Position numbers and translations under genes: made by a program. The notes under the pieces were generated by a model. The model did not search any database and had not been told where the DNA came from. It was given only the letters and a program-made list of their open reading frames with translations. A stretch of DNA of 64,000 bases, from the NCBI GenBank assembly GCA_030549495.1, contig JAUIRK010000007.1, positions 745,001 to 809,000 on the forward strand, written 5' to 3'. Within the stretch, counting starts at the first letter, position 1. Every line of letters begins with the position of its first letter. Positions 47,901 through 57,609 of this stretch are shown here, in pieces. Source of the stretch: Nectonema munidae (lineage: Eukaryota > Nematomorpha > Nectonematoida > Nectonematidae).

Positions 47901-50900
47901 TATGATTCTTCTGCTTTGGACTAAAAATCTGATTCTCGTTGTACCAACCAATTAATAAAAAAGTTATCAACTTAGTTAAGAGGTCAGAATAATTGCATTT
48001 CCAATTATTAAACTATTATAAGTATGAAAAATAAACTTTTTCCTTCTTCTTATGAATAACAGCGTCTATTCAAAGACTTAAATATTAATACCTAACATAT
48101 TTTTGTAAATATTAGGAAGAGTCTGATTTCTTACCAGAACTTTCACCCAAAAGTAAATTATTCATTTTAACCCTCATCAGGCAAGGGTCTATCAGACCCG
48201 AGAAACTTTAAAAATGAAGATTTTTTGTCATAAATTATATATATAGTTTTGAAACTTTTAAATTGCCTCATTCTACTTGTATTTAAATCATTTCAAAAAA
48301 TATTTTTGTCAAAGTTATTTTTTTTTCGGCAACGACCTAAAAACTTTTAGCATTGCCTTGCAGGTAAACATGGGTCTAATAGATCCAATAAGCAGTGAGC
48401 ACTCACAAAAACATATTATTTGTGAGAAATGTAGTAAAAAAAATATTTTTACAATTAAACAATAGTAAGTGTTTGTTCATTAACTATTGAACTTTGAAAA
48501 AGCTTCAAACAAATAGAGAAAACCTTTTTTGAGGCGCCTCTTTTCACCCAAAAACACATTCAAAAAACATCTAAAAACTAGTTTTATTTGTAGTTTAAAG
48601 TAGTTTATTTGTAGTTTTATTCAATTGTTTTTTATATATATTTTATCATGAACATAATATTTTAGTATGTAATGTACTAACTCTTGCTTTAGGCTTTACT
48701 AACTTTTAATATCCTTTACTTTTAAACTCAATTGATTAATTGTAATTTTTTGTTGAATTTCACTGATTATTTGATTGTTGTTTTTTGAATGTGTTTTTCG
48801 GTGAAAAGACGCACCCTTTTTTGTAGTAAATTGCTGAACTTTAATATTTCTGGCAATATAAAAAATATTTATAGTTACATATATGCACAAGAAATCATAA
48901 ATTTAAAGGGTATAGATACGCTAAATGTACAAAATATAAAAATTATCATAAACAAAAGAGTATTTGTGAAAACAAAAAGGCCGGGCCCGTTGGACTTTTT
49001 AGCTGAGCTCTAAATGTTACATTGATACTTTGAGTTTTTTATTATTTTGAATAAAAAATTGAGTTTTAATGTTGGAGAATTCGGGTTTTGTTTATTTCAC
49101 ATTCTCGAATTGGGATGTGGATATTGAATTACGAAGAGTTCCTAATGTGGACGCTATTGCGTTCTATAGTCTTTTGACTTTTATTCTGAGCTTTATATAT
49201 CAAAGAAACCCTGAGAAGAATGTTGGAGGAAAACTTATTTACTACATTCTGCATATTTTTGATAAATAAATCTTAGTATGAAGTATGAGATGTTTAATTT
49301 TACTTTTTTTTTTATCATTGAATAATTGTTTTGTGAAAACAAACTTTTATTTCAAAATATATTGTGCATTCTCACATTTTTAAGGATGATACTTTAAATA
49401 ATTTGTTGGTACAGAAAAGATAACTGACTCCCAAATTTTCATTCAACCGCCCATAAATTGTACCGATGTGGTTACAGATGAAGATTCAGGAGACGAAGAC
49501 ATCGGCGATATAGACAATTTGACTGGAAATCAATTGTTGGCTGAATGAACTTTGGTTTCAAGATGTGTGATTCACGATGATGATGATATTAATGATGATG
49601 CCATGCTTCACCCTTTGTTGTGGAAGGCTTTTATTTCTTCGCCAAAAAAGTGCAATTTCACCGGAGGCTGTCACAATACCAACCGACTGCTCATATTACT
49701 TCCCCCTTTTGTCTAGTCGTTTTTCTCAAGTTGCTTAAAATAATTAGGATCGCGGTCTTTCTAGTCTGAATGATGGCGTTGTAAAAGGCTTCATTGATGC
49801 ATTTGATAATGTCTTCATACACACCACACACCGTGGCACAGATTCTTCCCAATTCTTTAATTCATAAAACCAAAATTAATATATTGATCGTTATACTATC
49901 GTTTGGGCATCTTGATTTGACGCTATAATAATCTGAAATAAAACTAAAAGTTGCGTTTTAATATATTGAACATATATAATAATCTATAATATAAAGATTG
50001 TTTACATAATAATCGATAAAAATAAACAATCACGAAGACGGTAAGTTAATTAATCACAACACTGTACCTACTTTGTCAAGAGAATGTTTAAAGTTGAAGA
50101 ACTAAAGAAAATGAACTTTAGCGAAATTCACATTACACTACATTTCTCTGTGTGGGAATTTCTGTGAAAACAAGTACTTTTTTTGAATTTTTGAAAAACA
50201 TATCGCGTACCAATTGGAAGGCTTTGGCGTACCACCAGGTGTACGCGTATCACAGGTGGGGAACCCCTGATTCTAGATGGAATCTTAGGGTTCACATGAC
50301 TCATGGCGTGCCTGGCTAATCTTCAAGGGCCCTTACAACGAATCAGGATATAGCGAATTTTGATTATAGCAAAGAAATTTTATCGCATCTATCCAACCTT
50401 ATTAACGCCTCAAGAATCCAGTTGTAGCGAATTTTTATTATAACACGTTGAAATCACTTTTTTCTTTGTTTCAAATTTTATAAAAATTTTAGAAATTCTT
50501 TAACATTTAAAATGTTTATGAATTAACTTATTTATAAAAAATTTTATTCGGTATAAAAATCCAAGATGCTTCAAAAATATTGAAATATTCTCTCTAAATT
50601 ACTCTATTAATTCAAAATTTCAATGTCAAGAAAATTTTTTGAGATTTAGATTCAAAGATTCGATAATAAAATCGAAAAAGAAAAGTCACATTATTTATGG
50701 ATAATTGTGCTGCTCATAATCGTTTAACTGTCCTGAAACTGTCAAAAAAATCATTTTTCTAGAAAAAGTATTGTTCGGATACAACGACATTCGGATATGG
50801 CGAATTAAAATAAAGGTCTCCAGAAGTTCGTTCTATCCGAATTAAAAGGTTTGTATGTTCACAAATCAAAAGTTGTTTTCAAAAATTTTCATGGATTTTT

Positions 50901-53900
50901 TCATTTTCGCTATAAATATTTGTTATTTATTTGTTCTTTGATAGTTTTCACTGGATTGAGTTGAAAATAAAAATATTTAGCGAAAATAAAATATACCCAA
51001 TTGTTAAATAGCAATTATGTGTGATGATTGGTTAATCCGAGCTCTACGGTTACAGCAAAAACCAGGCCGGATTAAAAATATTAAAAAAAAAATACAAAAA
51101 AATCAATGAATCTTCACTGAAAAAAAGTGTCAAATAGTAAATTGTCGGATTATTAAGTGTTGGATTAGAAGATCATCACTGCATTATGAAGAATTTTTTA
51201 TTGAATATAAAAGTTTAAAACATGCTTATCAATTTTTTTACTTAATTATTGTCTTAGGTTCAACACCTTAAACTTCTATATAAATGAAACAGTTTCTCTT
51301 TGGAAATAGTTGTTTTTTGTTGCTGAACAAATATTCAATGTCTAATTGTGCATCATTTGAGGAATATTAAAGCTGGTTATTTTCGCACAGGTATCATTTC
51401 ACTACGCAAAGTCGATCTTTGCATTTGATAGAGTAGAGTGGAAGCCTTCCTTTATTAAAGTTTGCTCTGGTGTTGCACTGATTTGATAGAACCCTTAGTT
51501 TCAGCCTGCGCGTAGCGTCGTATTTATGTTTTTATGACTGAGTTTAGATCTAAAATTTGGTTCTGTCCCTTTCTACACTCACATCATTCGATATTTTTTA
51601 ATTCTTTTTAACAAATAAATAAATATGTGACCTATATCGAAACGAACATCTAAACTTAGTTGATATTATCAACCTTTTCATAAAATGCACAATTTTTTTA
51701 CAAAATATAAACTGTAGGGCGCAAGTAATGGAGATATGGCTAGGAAGAAAATAAAGTTTACTTTTAATGGATAACATATCGCAATATATCTTTCAAGAGT
51801 GAATATTGTGATGCTGAGAGAGGATGCATTGATTCCTAGGTACTGCAAGAAAATCATTATGGAGCAAATGAAGTTGTGAAAGATGAATTTATTGACAGGT
51901 AGAAATAGTTCTAGCATGGAGATGGGAAGAGAAGATATGAGGGTGATTAGATCAGAAGAAGCAAGGGAGACGAGGTACAGGTTTGTTGGTGTGTACAAAT
52001 TCTCGTTCTTGAATACCACAGTGATCGCCATCACATTGCCTTAAAAAATGTAAAAATAACGACACATTTTCGCGAAGTACTGAGCCATGACGAATAATGT
52101 ATTTGAAACAGGAAACCTGTTTAAGTTGGGATCGCTATTATTTTGGGGGAAATGTGTTGATTCTTCAAAAGCAGCTCTAATTTACACGCAAATACACACA
52201 AAACTCAGTGATCCTATTTTTAGCCTCGACTACTGAGCTATGCTCCATGTATGATTACATCGATTCCAAGCAATGGGAGATTCTAACTGCATCCAACTGA
52301 TGAGACCAAAAAAGGTCAACACCGGTCCTGGATTTCTTAGGCTGTATGATAACGCTAATCGAATTTGCCAACTGCTTGCAATTCAACCCGCAGACATATA
52401 CCTTTTTATATATGTATTTATATAATACAAACTCTGTGTCATATAACGCAATCCAACGATATATCAAAATATGAACAGAAAATTGAACCTGGTCTCCCTA
52501 ATCATTTGTATCAAAACATGCACATAGCAAACTATTGAATAGAAAACACCGTAGTATACAGGTTGGAGATGACAAACATGCTGTCTACCCGTGTTCAACC
52601 TTACAGGTTATGAGAATATATCATGATAGGAAGAGTTTTTTCATACTGAAAAAGTATTTCTTCAAATATATTATTAATATTTTAAAGAATTGCGATTGAT
52701 GAAAGTTAGTCACCCCTCATCTGCTAATTAAGAACAAAACTGATTATTACAAAATTTTATACACTTTACAATGGTAATGAAGCCCATGGAATAAGCAACA
52801 TCAATTGGATATGTTGCACGTAAAATTTAGTCCAAAAGTTATAACCAATATAAAACCTATCAGAACATGCTGAAAACTTGGATTACCCAGGTGTACTAAA
52901 TTCATAACTATGACTTGCAAAAAGGTGGGGTAAAATACATGCATTGAGTTGCTATATCTACTATTGCGACAAAAAACACCCATCCGCCTTTCAAAAAATC
53001 GAAAAAGCAAGATGAAGTCTACGTGCTTTCTCACTTTATATTTCATAATTTTCAAACTTAATTTAAAAACACTGAAAAATAATATTTAAATTGGAATTTT
53101 TTTTTCAGTTTTCAAAAATATTTATAACTTTTTGACAATTTCTTGATCTGTTGCATTTCCACACTTATTTTTTCTATTTCATTCTTCATCTACTTTTCCT
53201 ACTCTAATATTTTTCTTTACAATGTCTAATATAACTTTACATTCGAAAATCAAAAAACATAATAATTCTCAAACCAGGACCAACGAGATATGCAATTCCT
53301 CGAATCGATGATGAAATTGTATCTTTTTCTTTGTATTTTCCTCATGTCATCGTAAATTTGATAATAGAGCACCCTAATCAAAACGGTATTGAAAAATTTG
53401 GTAATAAATATAATAAATTAGATCCAATAGAGTTGAATGCCTTTTTTGTTGTGTTAATTCTTCTTGGGGTTTACAAATCAAAAAATGACGCAACAAAAAA
53501 TATGCGGAGAAGTTAAAATGGCAGACCAACATTTGCTGCTACAATAAATCCTCATAGATCTGAAGAATTATGCGCGACTTTAAGATTCGACCGCGCAAAA
53601 ACAAGAACCACATGTAAACAAATAGATAGGGTGGAAGTTCGTTGAGGACTTTTAGACAACTGGTGTCCAATTCTTAAAAAGTTGTATGATTTAATTTTTT
53701 GCAACAATAGATGAACAACTAAAAGTTTTTGTGTTAAAGCTCTATTTAGGCAGTATATGCCTCAAAAACCTGCAAAATATGACATCAAATTGCGGCCTAT
53801 ATGTGATACTCAAATCCATTATGTTTGGAGAGTACTAAGAAAATCTTGGACTCAAACCCATTATGTTGGAGAGTACTTAGGTAAAAACTCTGATTCAGTT

Positions 53901-55614
53901 GAAAATGTTGTGTTAGATTTATCTTATGGTCTCAAAGGTTAATTAATTATTACTTTTGATAACTATTTTACTAATTTTTCACTTACTAAAATGTTACTTG
54001 AAAAACATAACATCTATAGGTACACTGAGAAAAAATAAAACATCTATATCTTAGCATTTGCTTTTGCCAAAGTAAGAACTCAATTTAGTTCTTTGTTGAA
54101 TGATGACTACAAAAAGAGTTCCCTTGATATGGATCATTATAATTAGACAAGAGGTGAAGTGGATTGTTTTGACCAAATAAACTTTCTTATTGCGCAGTTT
54201 TAAGAATGGACAATGGTTGTCTTTTTCAATATAATTGATATATTTGCTTTGAATTCCTGCATTTTATTTACAGAGATCACAAACAAATATAAAAAAGTGT
54301 CCTTATAAGAGAAGACTTTTTCTAGATGTTTTAGCAAAGCAGCTTTCTAAATTCACACATTGAAAGAAAAAAAACTTTGCACAGAAATCCTAAAGCAAAA
54401 ATTTTGATAGAAAGTAAAAACAAAGTAACACAGAATAACTGTATAAACAAAAGAAAACGGGGTAGATGTTAACTGAGTGAAAATTGGACAATAAGTTTGA
54501 TTCATTGTCTTATAAATGTGAAAAGTTTGCAAAAATTGTTGTTGATTTTCAATTATTTTTTCTTTTTATTTAGAATAATAAATCTCAATACTCAACTAAA
54601 GTATGCGTTTTTGATTAATGGGTCCATTTGAACCCAAAGGGGAAACCATCATCATCATCATCAAATTGCCGTATCCATTTGGACGTGGGCAACCATGGAG
54701 CGCCAGAGTTGTCGATCTTTCATCTCTAGTACCCATGGTTAATCTTGGAGATAATAAGTGGGGAGGTCTCCACTTCTCTTCCACGCCGTAATTGTAAGCT
54801 ACGGACCTAGACTTTGTCTAATTTGACTAACTGCAAGGCAGCAGTAACTAGGCTTATTTGAAGGCGGCCTTACTCGCCTTGTCACGACATCGTCCTGAAC
54901 ATGGAGCCCTTTAACTTGTAGAAAGGAGTCACCCAATCTACTACTCCTTCTCGTTATGGCGTCGCTGTTCGTTCGGGCTGCTTATTCATCAAGCTAAACC
55001 TGCTTATGTCGCAGCTAACCACCATATGTGATGGCCGTTCCACTATCCACAACATGCGGACCCGCTCTCTAGCTGTTCCAGCTCAGCCGAGGGGAAATAT
55101 GAGGTCAAAATTTTGTGGGTAATGACAATAAAATTGGATCTTTACGTTTACGTGTCAATTTTTAAAAAATGATATAAGCAAATAGATTAGGTCACTTTTT
55201 GATCGTCCTTATATTATAATAAAAATAATGGTTTTCTAATATTTTCGCATCTCTAGAAAGTATGCTTTCCATAGAATTTCAATCTGAAGAGAGGACATTT
55301 GCTCACCCAAAGAGTTCCGAAAATGCATAATTTTAAATTAAGATAAAAATGATAACATTTCCAATGGTATAATCAAATGGGAAAACTTTTGGTTTTCATA
55401 CGTTTTGAGAACAGGCCTAATAAAAAGTATTTGACAAGTGATAAAAAAACAAAACGTTACCAAATGATCCAATGATGAGAATAAGAAAGAGGATGGCGAA
55501 TCCGACCACTTTGTAAAAAAGTGAATAGTATGCAATTTTGACGTTTTCTTCTAGGATTTGCCTCAATAAGTCGTCGATATTGTCGAATGAAAGGTTGCTG
55601 TTGTTGTTCACCAT
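41705..55614 (-). CDS. TRH-receptor-like (EFLamide-type) neuropeptide GPCR, four exons
   Basis: Joined exons 55614-55461, 52039-51762, 46284-45913 and 41992-41705 give 1092 nt, 363 aa plus TGA; introns are GT-AG and frames agree. A TGA lies in frame four codons before the start Met. Seven hydrophobic segments are present. Landmarks: NNNS and NLS glycosylation sites (4-9), GN in TM1 (52-53), LASSDL with Asp81, Cys110-Cys195 pair, ERY at 134-136, LLWIPYR in TM6, NPFIY at 323-327. YLGIN (Tyr118, Asn122), Tyr287 and Arg313 match the four human TRH-receptor ligand contacts I recall (Tyr106, Asn110, Tyr282, Arg306). It should be a Gq-type plasma-membrane receptor for an amidated peptide. Ligand identity is inference. 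All three introns hold transposon debris. Confidence 0.93.
42600..45075 (+). pseudogene. Uncharacterised arthropod mobile-element-like gene, broken, in GPCR intron 3
   Basis: Along the + strand I see VCYFCLINIIGLSASSRKKI (near 42690), MTPIPHSDDLPVS (42762), NPSDWRLFIGSFKQNL (near 43140), VHNGNKYLSIPIAYSVHLKD (near 43205), CADLKV (near 43330), then after a hAT insertion a TKYYCFLSPWDN-like block, NFVKAMDKNG (near 44650), LTFSKLKEGIFIGTQIREEL (near 44720) and a final YKRLSKKSHL (near 45050). I recognise the order from an abundant unnamed protein family in arthropods and hydrozoans; its copy numbers suggest a mobile element, but I know no assigned superfamily or activity. The gene is broken in several places besides the insertion. 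Confidence 0.65.
43360..44469 (+). mobile_element. hAT element nested in the uncharacterised gene
   Basis: CAGGGCGAGTAAAAGTCAA at 43360 and the reverse complement of CAGGGCGAAGAAAAATTGA ending at 44469 form inverted ends of hAT type. Subterminal copies of AAAGTCAATAAAGTCAATTTTT flank both ends. Inside, VLTLEVERSFSKVKKLLENG (near 44220) is a hAT dimerisation motif. The flanking octamers do not match well, so the target duplication has worn. It splits the surrounding gene between its CADLKV block and its LGVTK block. Confidence 0.82.
45076..45912. other. Rest of GPCR intron 3, nothing recognised
   Basis: AT-rich intronic sequence without a recognisable element. Confidence 0.5.
45913..46284 (-). 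CDS. TRH-receptor-like GPCR exon 3
   Basis: The acceptor is CACTTATAG and the donor GTAAGC, both phase 0. It encodes residues 145-268: AMKLCTYKRAKKMVMCVWLF (loop 2 and TM4), the second extracellular loop with NMT and Cys195, TM5 (LIVFYLLPLIISTFCYASII) and a basic third cytoplasmic loop. Confidence 0.93.
46285..47164. other. GPCR intron 2, nothing recognised
   Basis: AT-rich. An 80-codon Lys-rich ORF at 46871-47113 has no family and no exon context. Confidence 0.5.
47165..47615. mobile_element. Relic with piggyBac-like subterminal palindromes
   Basis: CCCACATATGGG at 47173, GGGCCATATATGTCACCC at 47214 and GGGTACCAGATATGACCC at 47591 (followed by GTTAGG) have the layout of piggyBac ends elsewhere in the window. 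No transposase lies between them, so this would be a short non-autonomous copy of about 450 bp. The call is tentative. Confidence 0.4.
47616..48166. other. GPCR intron 2, nothing recognised
   Basis: AT-rich, no element identified. Confidence 0.45.
48167..49597 (+). mobile_element. Truncated piggyBac element in GPCR intron 2
   Basis: It begins TTAACCCTCATCAGGCAAGG at 48167, a classic piggyBac terminus, with palindromes GGGTCTATCAGACCC (48185) and GGGTCTAATAGATCC (48372). Near 49440-49600 the + strand encodes IQPPINCTDVVTDEDSGDED followed by LTGNQLLAE, the acidic N-terminus of a PGBD-like transposase. After a stop and an Asp-rich stretch the element stops abruptly and hAT sequence begins. The catalytic part is missing. 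Confidence 0.8.
49598..50268 (-). mobile_element. Truncated hAT copy fused to piggyBac
   Basis: Sequence closely matches 3508-4187 of the first hAT copy, in the same orientation, including the BED-finger region and the right end GGGGAACCCCTG. The copy has a 14-bp extra piece near 49740 and lacks about 40 bp present near 3960. The left two thirds are missing. The join to piggyBac sequence falls at GATGCCATGC, with no target duplication. Confidence 0.85.
50327..50850 (+). mobile_element. Internally deleted pogo/Tigger-like element
   Basis: Both sides carry pogo-like terminal phrases (AACGAATCAGGATATAGCGA at the left; TTCGGATATGGCGAATTAAA and GTTCGTTCTATCCGAATTAA at the right). Between them, KVTLFMDNCAAHNRLTVLKL (near 50685) is the second catalytic block of a Tigger transposase. 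At about 520 bp, most of the gene is gone. The limits are approximate. Confidence 0.6.
51018..51182. mobile_element. Short pogo-like MITE
   Basis: GTGATGATTGGTTAATCCGA at the left pairs with the reverse complement of TTGGATTAGAAGATCATCAC at the right. It is about 165 bp long and has no coding capacity, in GPCR intron 2. Confidence 0.55.
51762..52039 (-). CDS. TRH-receptor-like GPCR exon 2
   Basis: The acceptor is TTTTTTAAG and the donor GTAAAC. It runs from Gly52 to Lys144: end of TM1 (GNVMAITVVF), TM2 (NLYLVSLASSDLITLI), TM3 with FLQYLGINASSLSI, and the ERY motif in TLERYIAICYPLK. Confidence 0.93.
52456..52600 (+). repeat. Dispersed repeat shared with 16205-16720
   Basis: ATATCAAAATATGAACAGAA…GGTCTCCCTAATCATTTGTA and CCGTAGTATACAGGTTGGAG match the 16.2-16.7 kb repeat (there AGCAAAATRTGAACAGAAAG…GTCTCCCTAGTCATTAGT and CATCGTAGTATACAGG). 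Confidence 0.7.
52706..52996 (-). repeat. 300-bp dispersed repeat, copy 1 (inverted relative to copy 2)
   Basis: This segment is the reverse complement of 62694-62995 with moderate divergence: for example AGCAACATCAATTGGATATG here corresponds to CATATCAAATTGATGCTTC there, and CACCCATCCGCCTTTC to GAAAGGCGGATGGGTG. Homology is continuous over about 290 bp. No protein or terminal repeats are obvious, so the family is unclassified. Confidence 0.8.
53265..54640 (+). pseudogene. piggyBac transposase relic in GPCR intron 1
   Basis: Blocks in order on the + strand: DPIELNAFFVVLILLGVYKS (near 53425), HRSEELCATLRFDRAKTR (near 53550), FRQYMPQKPAKYDIKLRPIC (near 53745), VVLDLSYGLKG and ITFDNYFTNFSLTKMLLEKH (near 53950), then GEVDCFDQINF (near 54150) and a Lys-rich tail. 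The DNYFTN Asp is kept; the third Asp block reads VDCFDQ. The first-Asp block is not visible as such. Stops and frame changes are many. The palindrome GGGTCCATTTGAACCC at 54620 probably belongs to its right end. Confidence 0.82.
54641..55095 (-). repeat. Unclassified repeat with (ATG)n edge
   Basis: A less AT-rich block of about 450 bp begins at a CATCATCATCATCATC run and contains GCAACCATGGAGCGCCAGAG and CCACTATCCACAACATGCGG. The simple-repeat edge and higher GC suggest the 3' end of a retroposon (LINE or SINE) on the minus strand. No protein motif was identified. Confidence 0.45.
55461..55614 (-). CDS. TRH-receptor-like GPCR exon 1
   Basis: It starts ATG at 55614 and ends at the donor GTAACG (phase 1). 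It encodes the short extracellular N-terminus, with two glycosylation sites, and most of TM1 (YKVVGFAILFLILIIGSF). Confidence 0.9.
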
Positions 55615-56937
55615 CTTTTTACATCAATCCTTTCTTTTTTCCAGAATCATTGTTTAATATGTTTGGAATATTTGGAAAGAAATTTAGCGATCTTTAAGAT
55701 GAGTCCTCATCACCAAAAACACTTTATTTAACTAATTTATTGATTATAAAAATATTTTAATTACTTAGTATAGGATGTAGCTAAGTATAGTTGTTTGTAT
55801 AAAATATGGACAAATATCCCGAATGGACATTTACCTGCCCTGGAGTAAGAAGAAGTAGTCCATAAGATTGCTACCTAAAATTAGTTAATTTACTTTAGAG
55901 TTAGGTTTATTTAATGTCTAGTTAGTTAATCACTTAATAAATAAGGAAGTCATTAACTAAGTTGATAGTTATTTGGCCAATCAAATTGTTAGTTTAACTC
56001 TTTTAGAAATATTATATCATCACTGACGGATGGAAAGGTATCCTTTGCTTGACTTGTATCAAAATTCCTTCCAAATGAAAAGCAGCGGAATAATTTTCTA
56101 AAAACTTTCCCTGAGAGGGCTTAGAAGTTAGTTAGTTATTTAGTTTAAGGGTTTTAGTGAATATGCTTCTTAGTTAACACTTTTTGGAAGTAGTTGCCCA
56201 TACGTAGACAATCTCTTAGACCCCAGGCCGATAATGTCGACCACCAAATGTCTCCAACTTGCTGGGTATAGAAAAATAGGGAAATTAAAAAAAATGACGA
56301 AAAAATAACAACTATTTTAACTTAATTTACTAACAACAAACTTTTAATCTTCAATATTATTTTATTATAGTGTATACAGACAACGTAATGCTAACATCTT
56401 TGACTTCTTCAAGAACTTTTTTGACTGTACAAAGAAAAGTCTTTATGTTGTTGAAGGTGATTTGCATATAAATCTCTTAAATAAGAAGTAAGAAGTACAA
56501 AAATTGAGTTTCTTTGTTTGATGCTTTCTCTTAGAACTTCCTATTTACCACTACGTTAAAATATCAATTCCATCTGCCTACCCGTTGTTCGACTTGATCT
56601 AGCAGCTTGATCGATATTACCTTAACTAACCATGTCTAAGAAATGCATTCTTTTAACAGATATAGGGGTCATTCAAAATTGACGTCAACCTTTTTTGCTT
56701 AATTTTAATTTTTTTAATGTCTTTGGTTAACATCAATTGTGAATGCTCCTTAAGTACCACAACGGAAATCTTTTATTATTATTTAGGCCTTCGGGTATTT
56801 AGTGATCCAAAAGGCAGAGGACAATGTCTAATTTTAATCTGGAATCAAAAGAAATGGAATGAAGGCGTCTTCACTCTGCCTGGTGGCTTCACTACAACTT
56901 TGAAGACAATAATTGCTTTTTTAAATTCAATTATATA
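55615..56937. other. Region upstream of the GPCR, no gene recognised
   Basis: It would contain the GPCR promoter, but no site can be singled out in AT-rich sequence. TTAGTTAGTTA-type phrases recur at 55870-56170. A fragment at 56770-56920 is open in two frames but of unknown family. Confidence 0.4.
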
Positions 56938-57295
56938 TACAGTCAAACCTGCTTTAACGACCACCTGTAAATAGCGTCCACCTCTTATAACGGCCATTTA
57001 AATATCCCCGGACAGAATTACTACACAATACACCCGTGAATAGCAGTCACCTGCTAAACGCGACCAGCGTCCACTTCTTGATATAGTTAACGGCCAAGCT
57101 GCCACGAAGTATTTTGCAAAGAAATATCAAGTGAAGGATAGATTATCTTGTTCACAAGTTACAGATGTATCTTCCAATCAAAGACATATAATTGTGCATA
57201 TGTGTTGGGTTTTGGGGGAAAGGTGTGAGGAACACATACACACATGTGTATCTTTATTGGGACACCTTACACGAGACACTTTGGTGGGGGACCTT

Positions 57296-57560
57296 TTTGT
57301 TTTTTTTCACTTTTTTTTTTTTTTTTTTTTTTTTTCCATTTTTTTATTTATAAAGAGAGAACATATTTAAAAAACAAACCGTTTCTTTTGGTTCCGTTTC
57401 TTTACTTTTTTTTCATTTCCATACCTCCCCAACACATACATTTTTATTTATTTTTTTCCTTTTTTTTTATTTTTTTTTTTTTCTTTTATATCAACACCTA
57501 TACATTTTTTTTTTTTTTTTTATAATTTTTTTTTTTTTTTTTTCTCCCAAAACACCATCA
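57296..57560. other. T-homopolymer block, possible assembly artefact
   Basis: Repeated T runs of 10-25 separated by short islands fill 265 bp. It resembles the block at 33795-34000 in being unlike any neighbouring repeat. Confidence 0.65.
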
Positions 57561-57609
57561 ATTTTTTTTTAAAATTAATTTTTTTGATTGAGGTGATAAT
57601 GATGCACCA

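Noticed and set aside
57131-57525. Phe-rich ORFs of 79 and 93 codons
   Set aside because: They are translations of the T-homopolymer block, not a protein.
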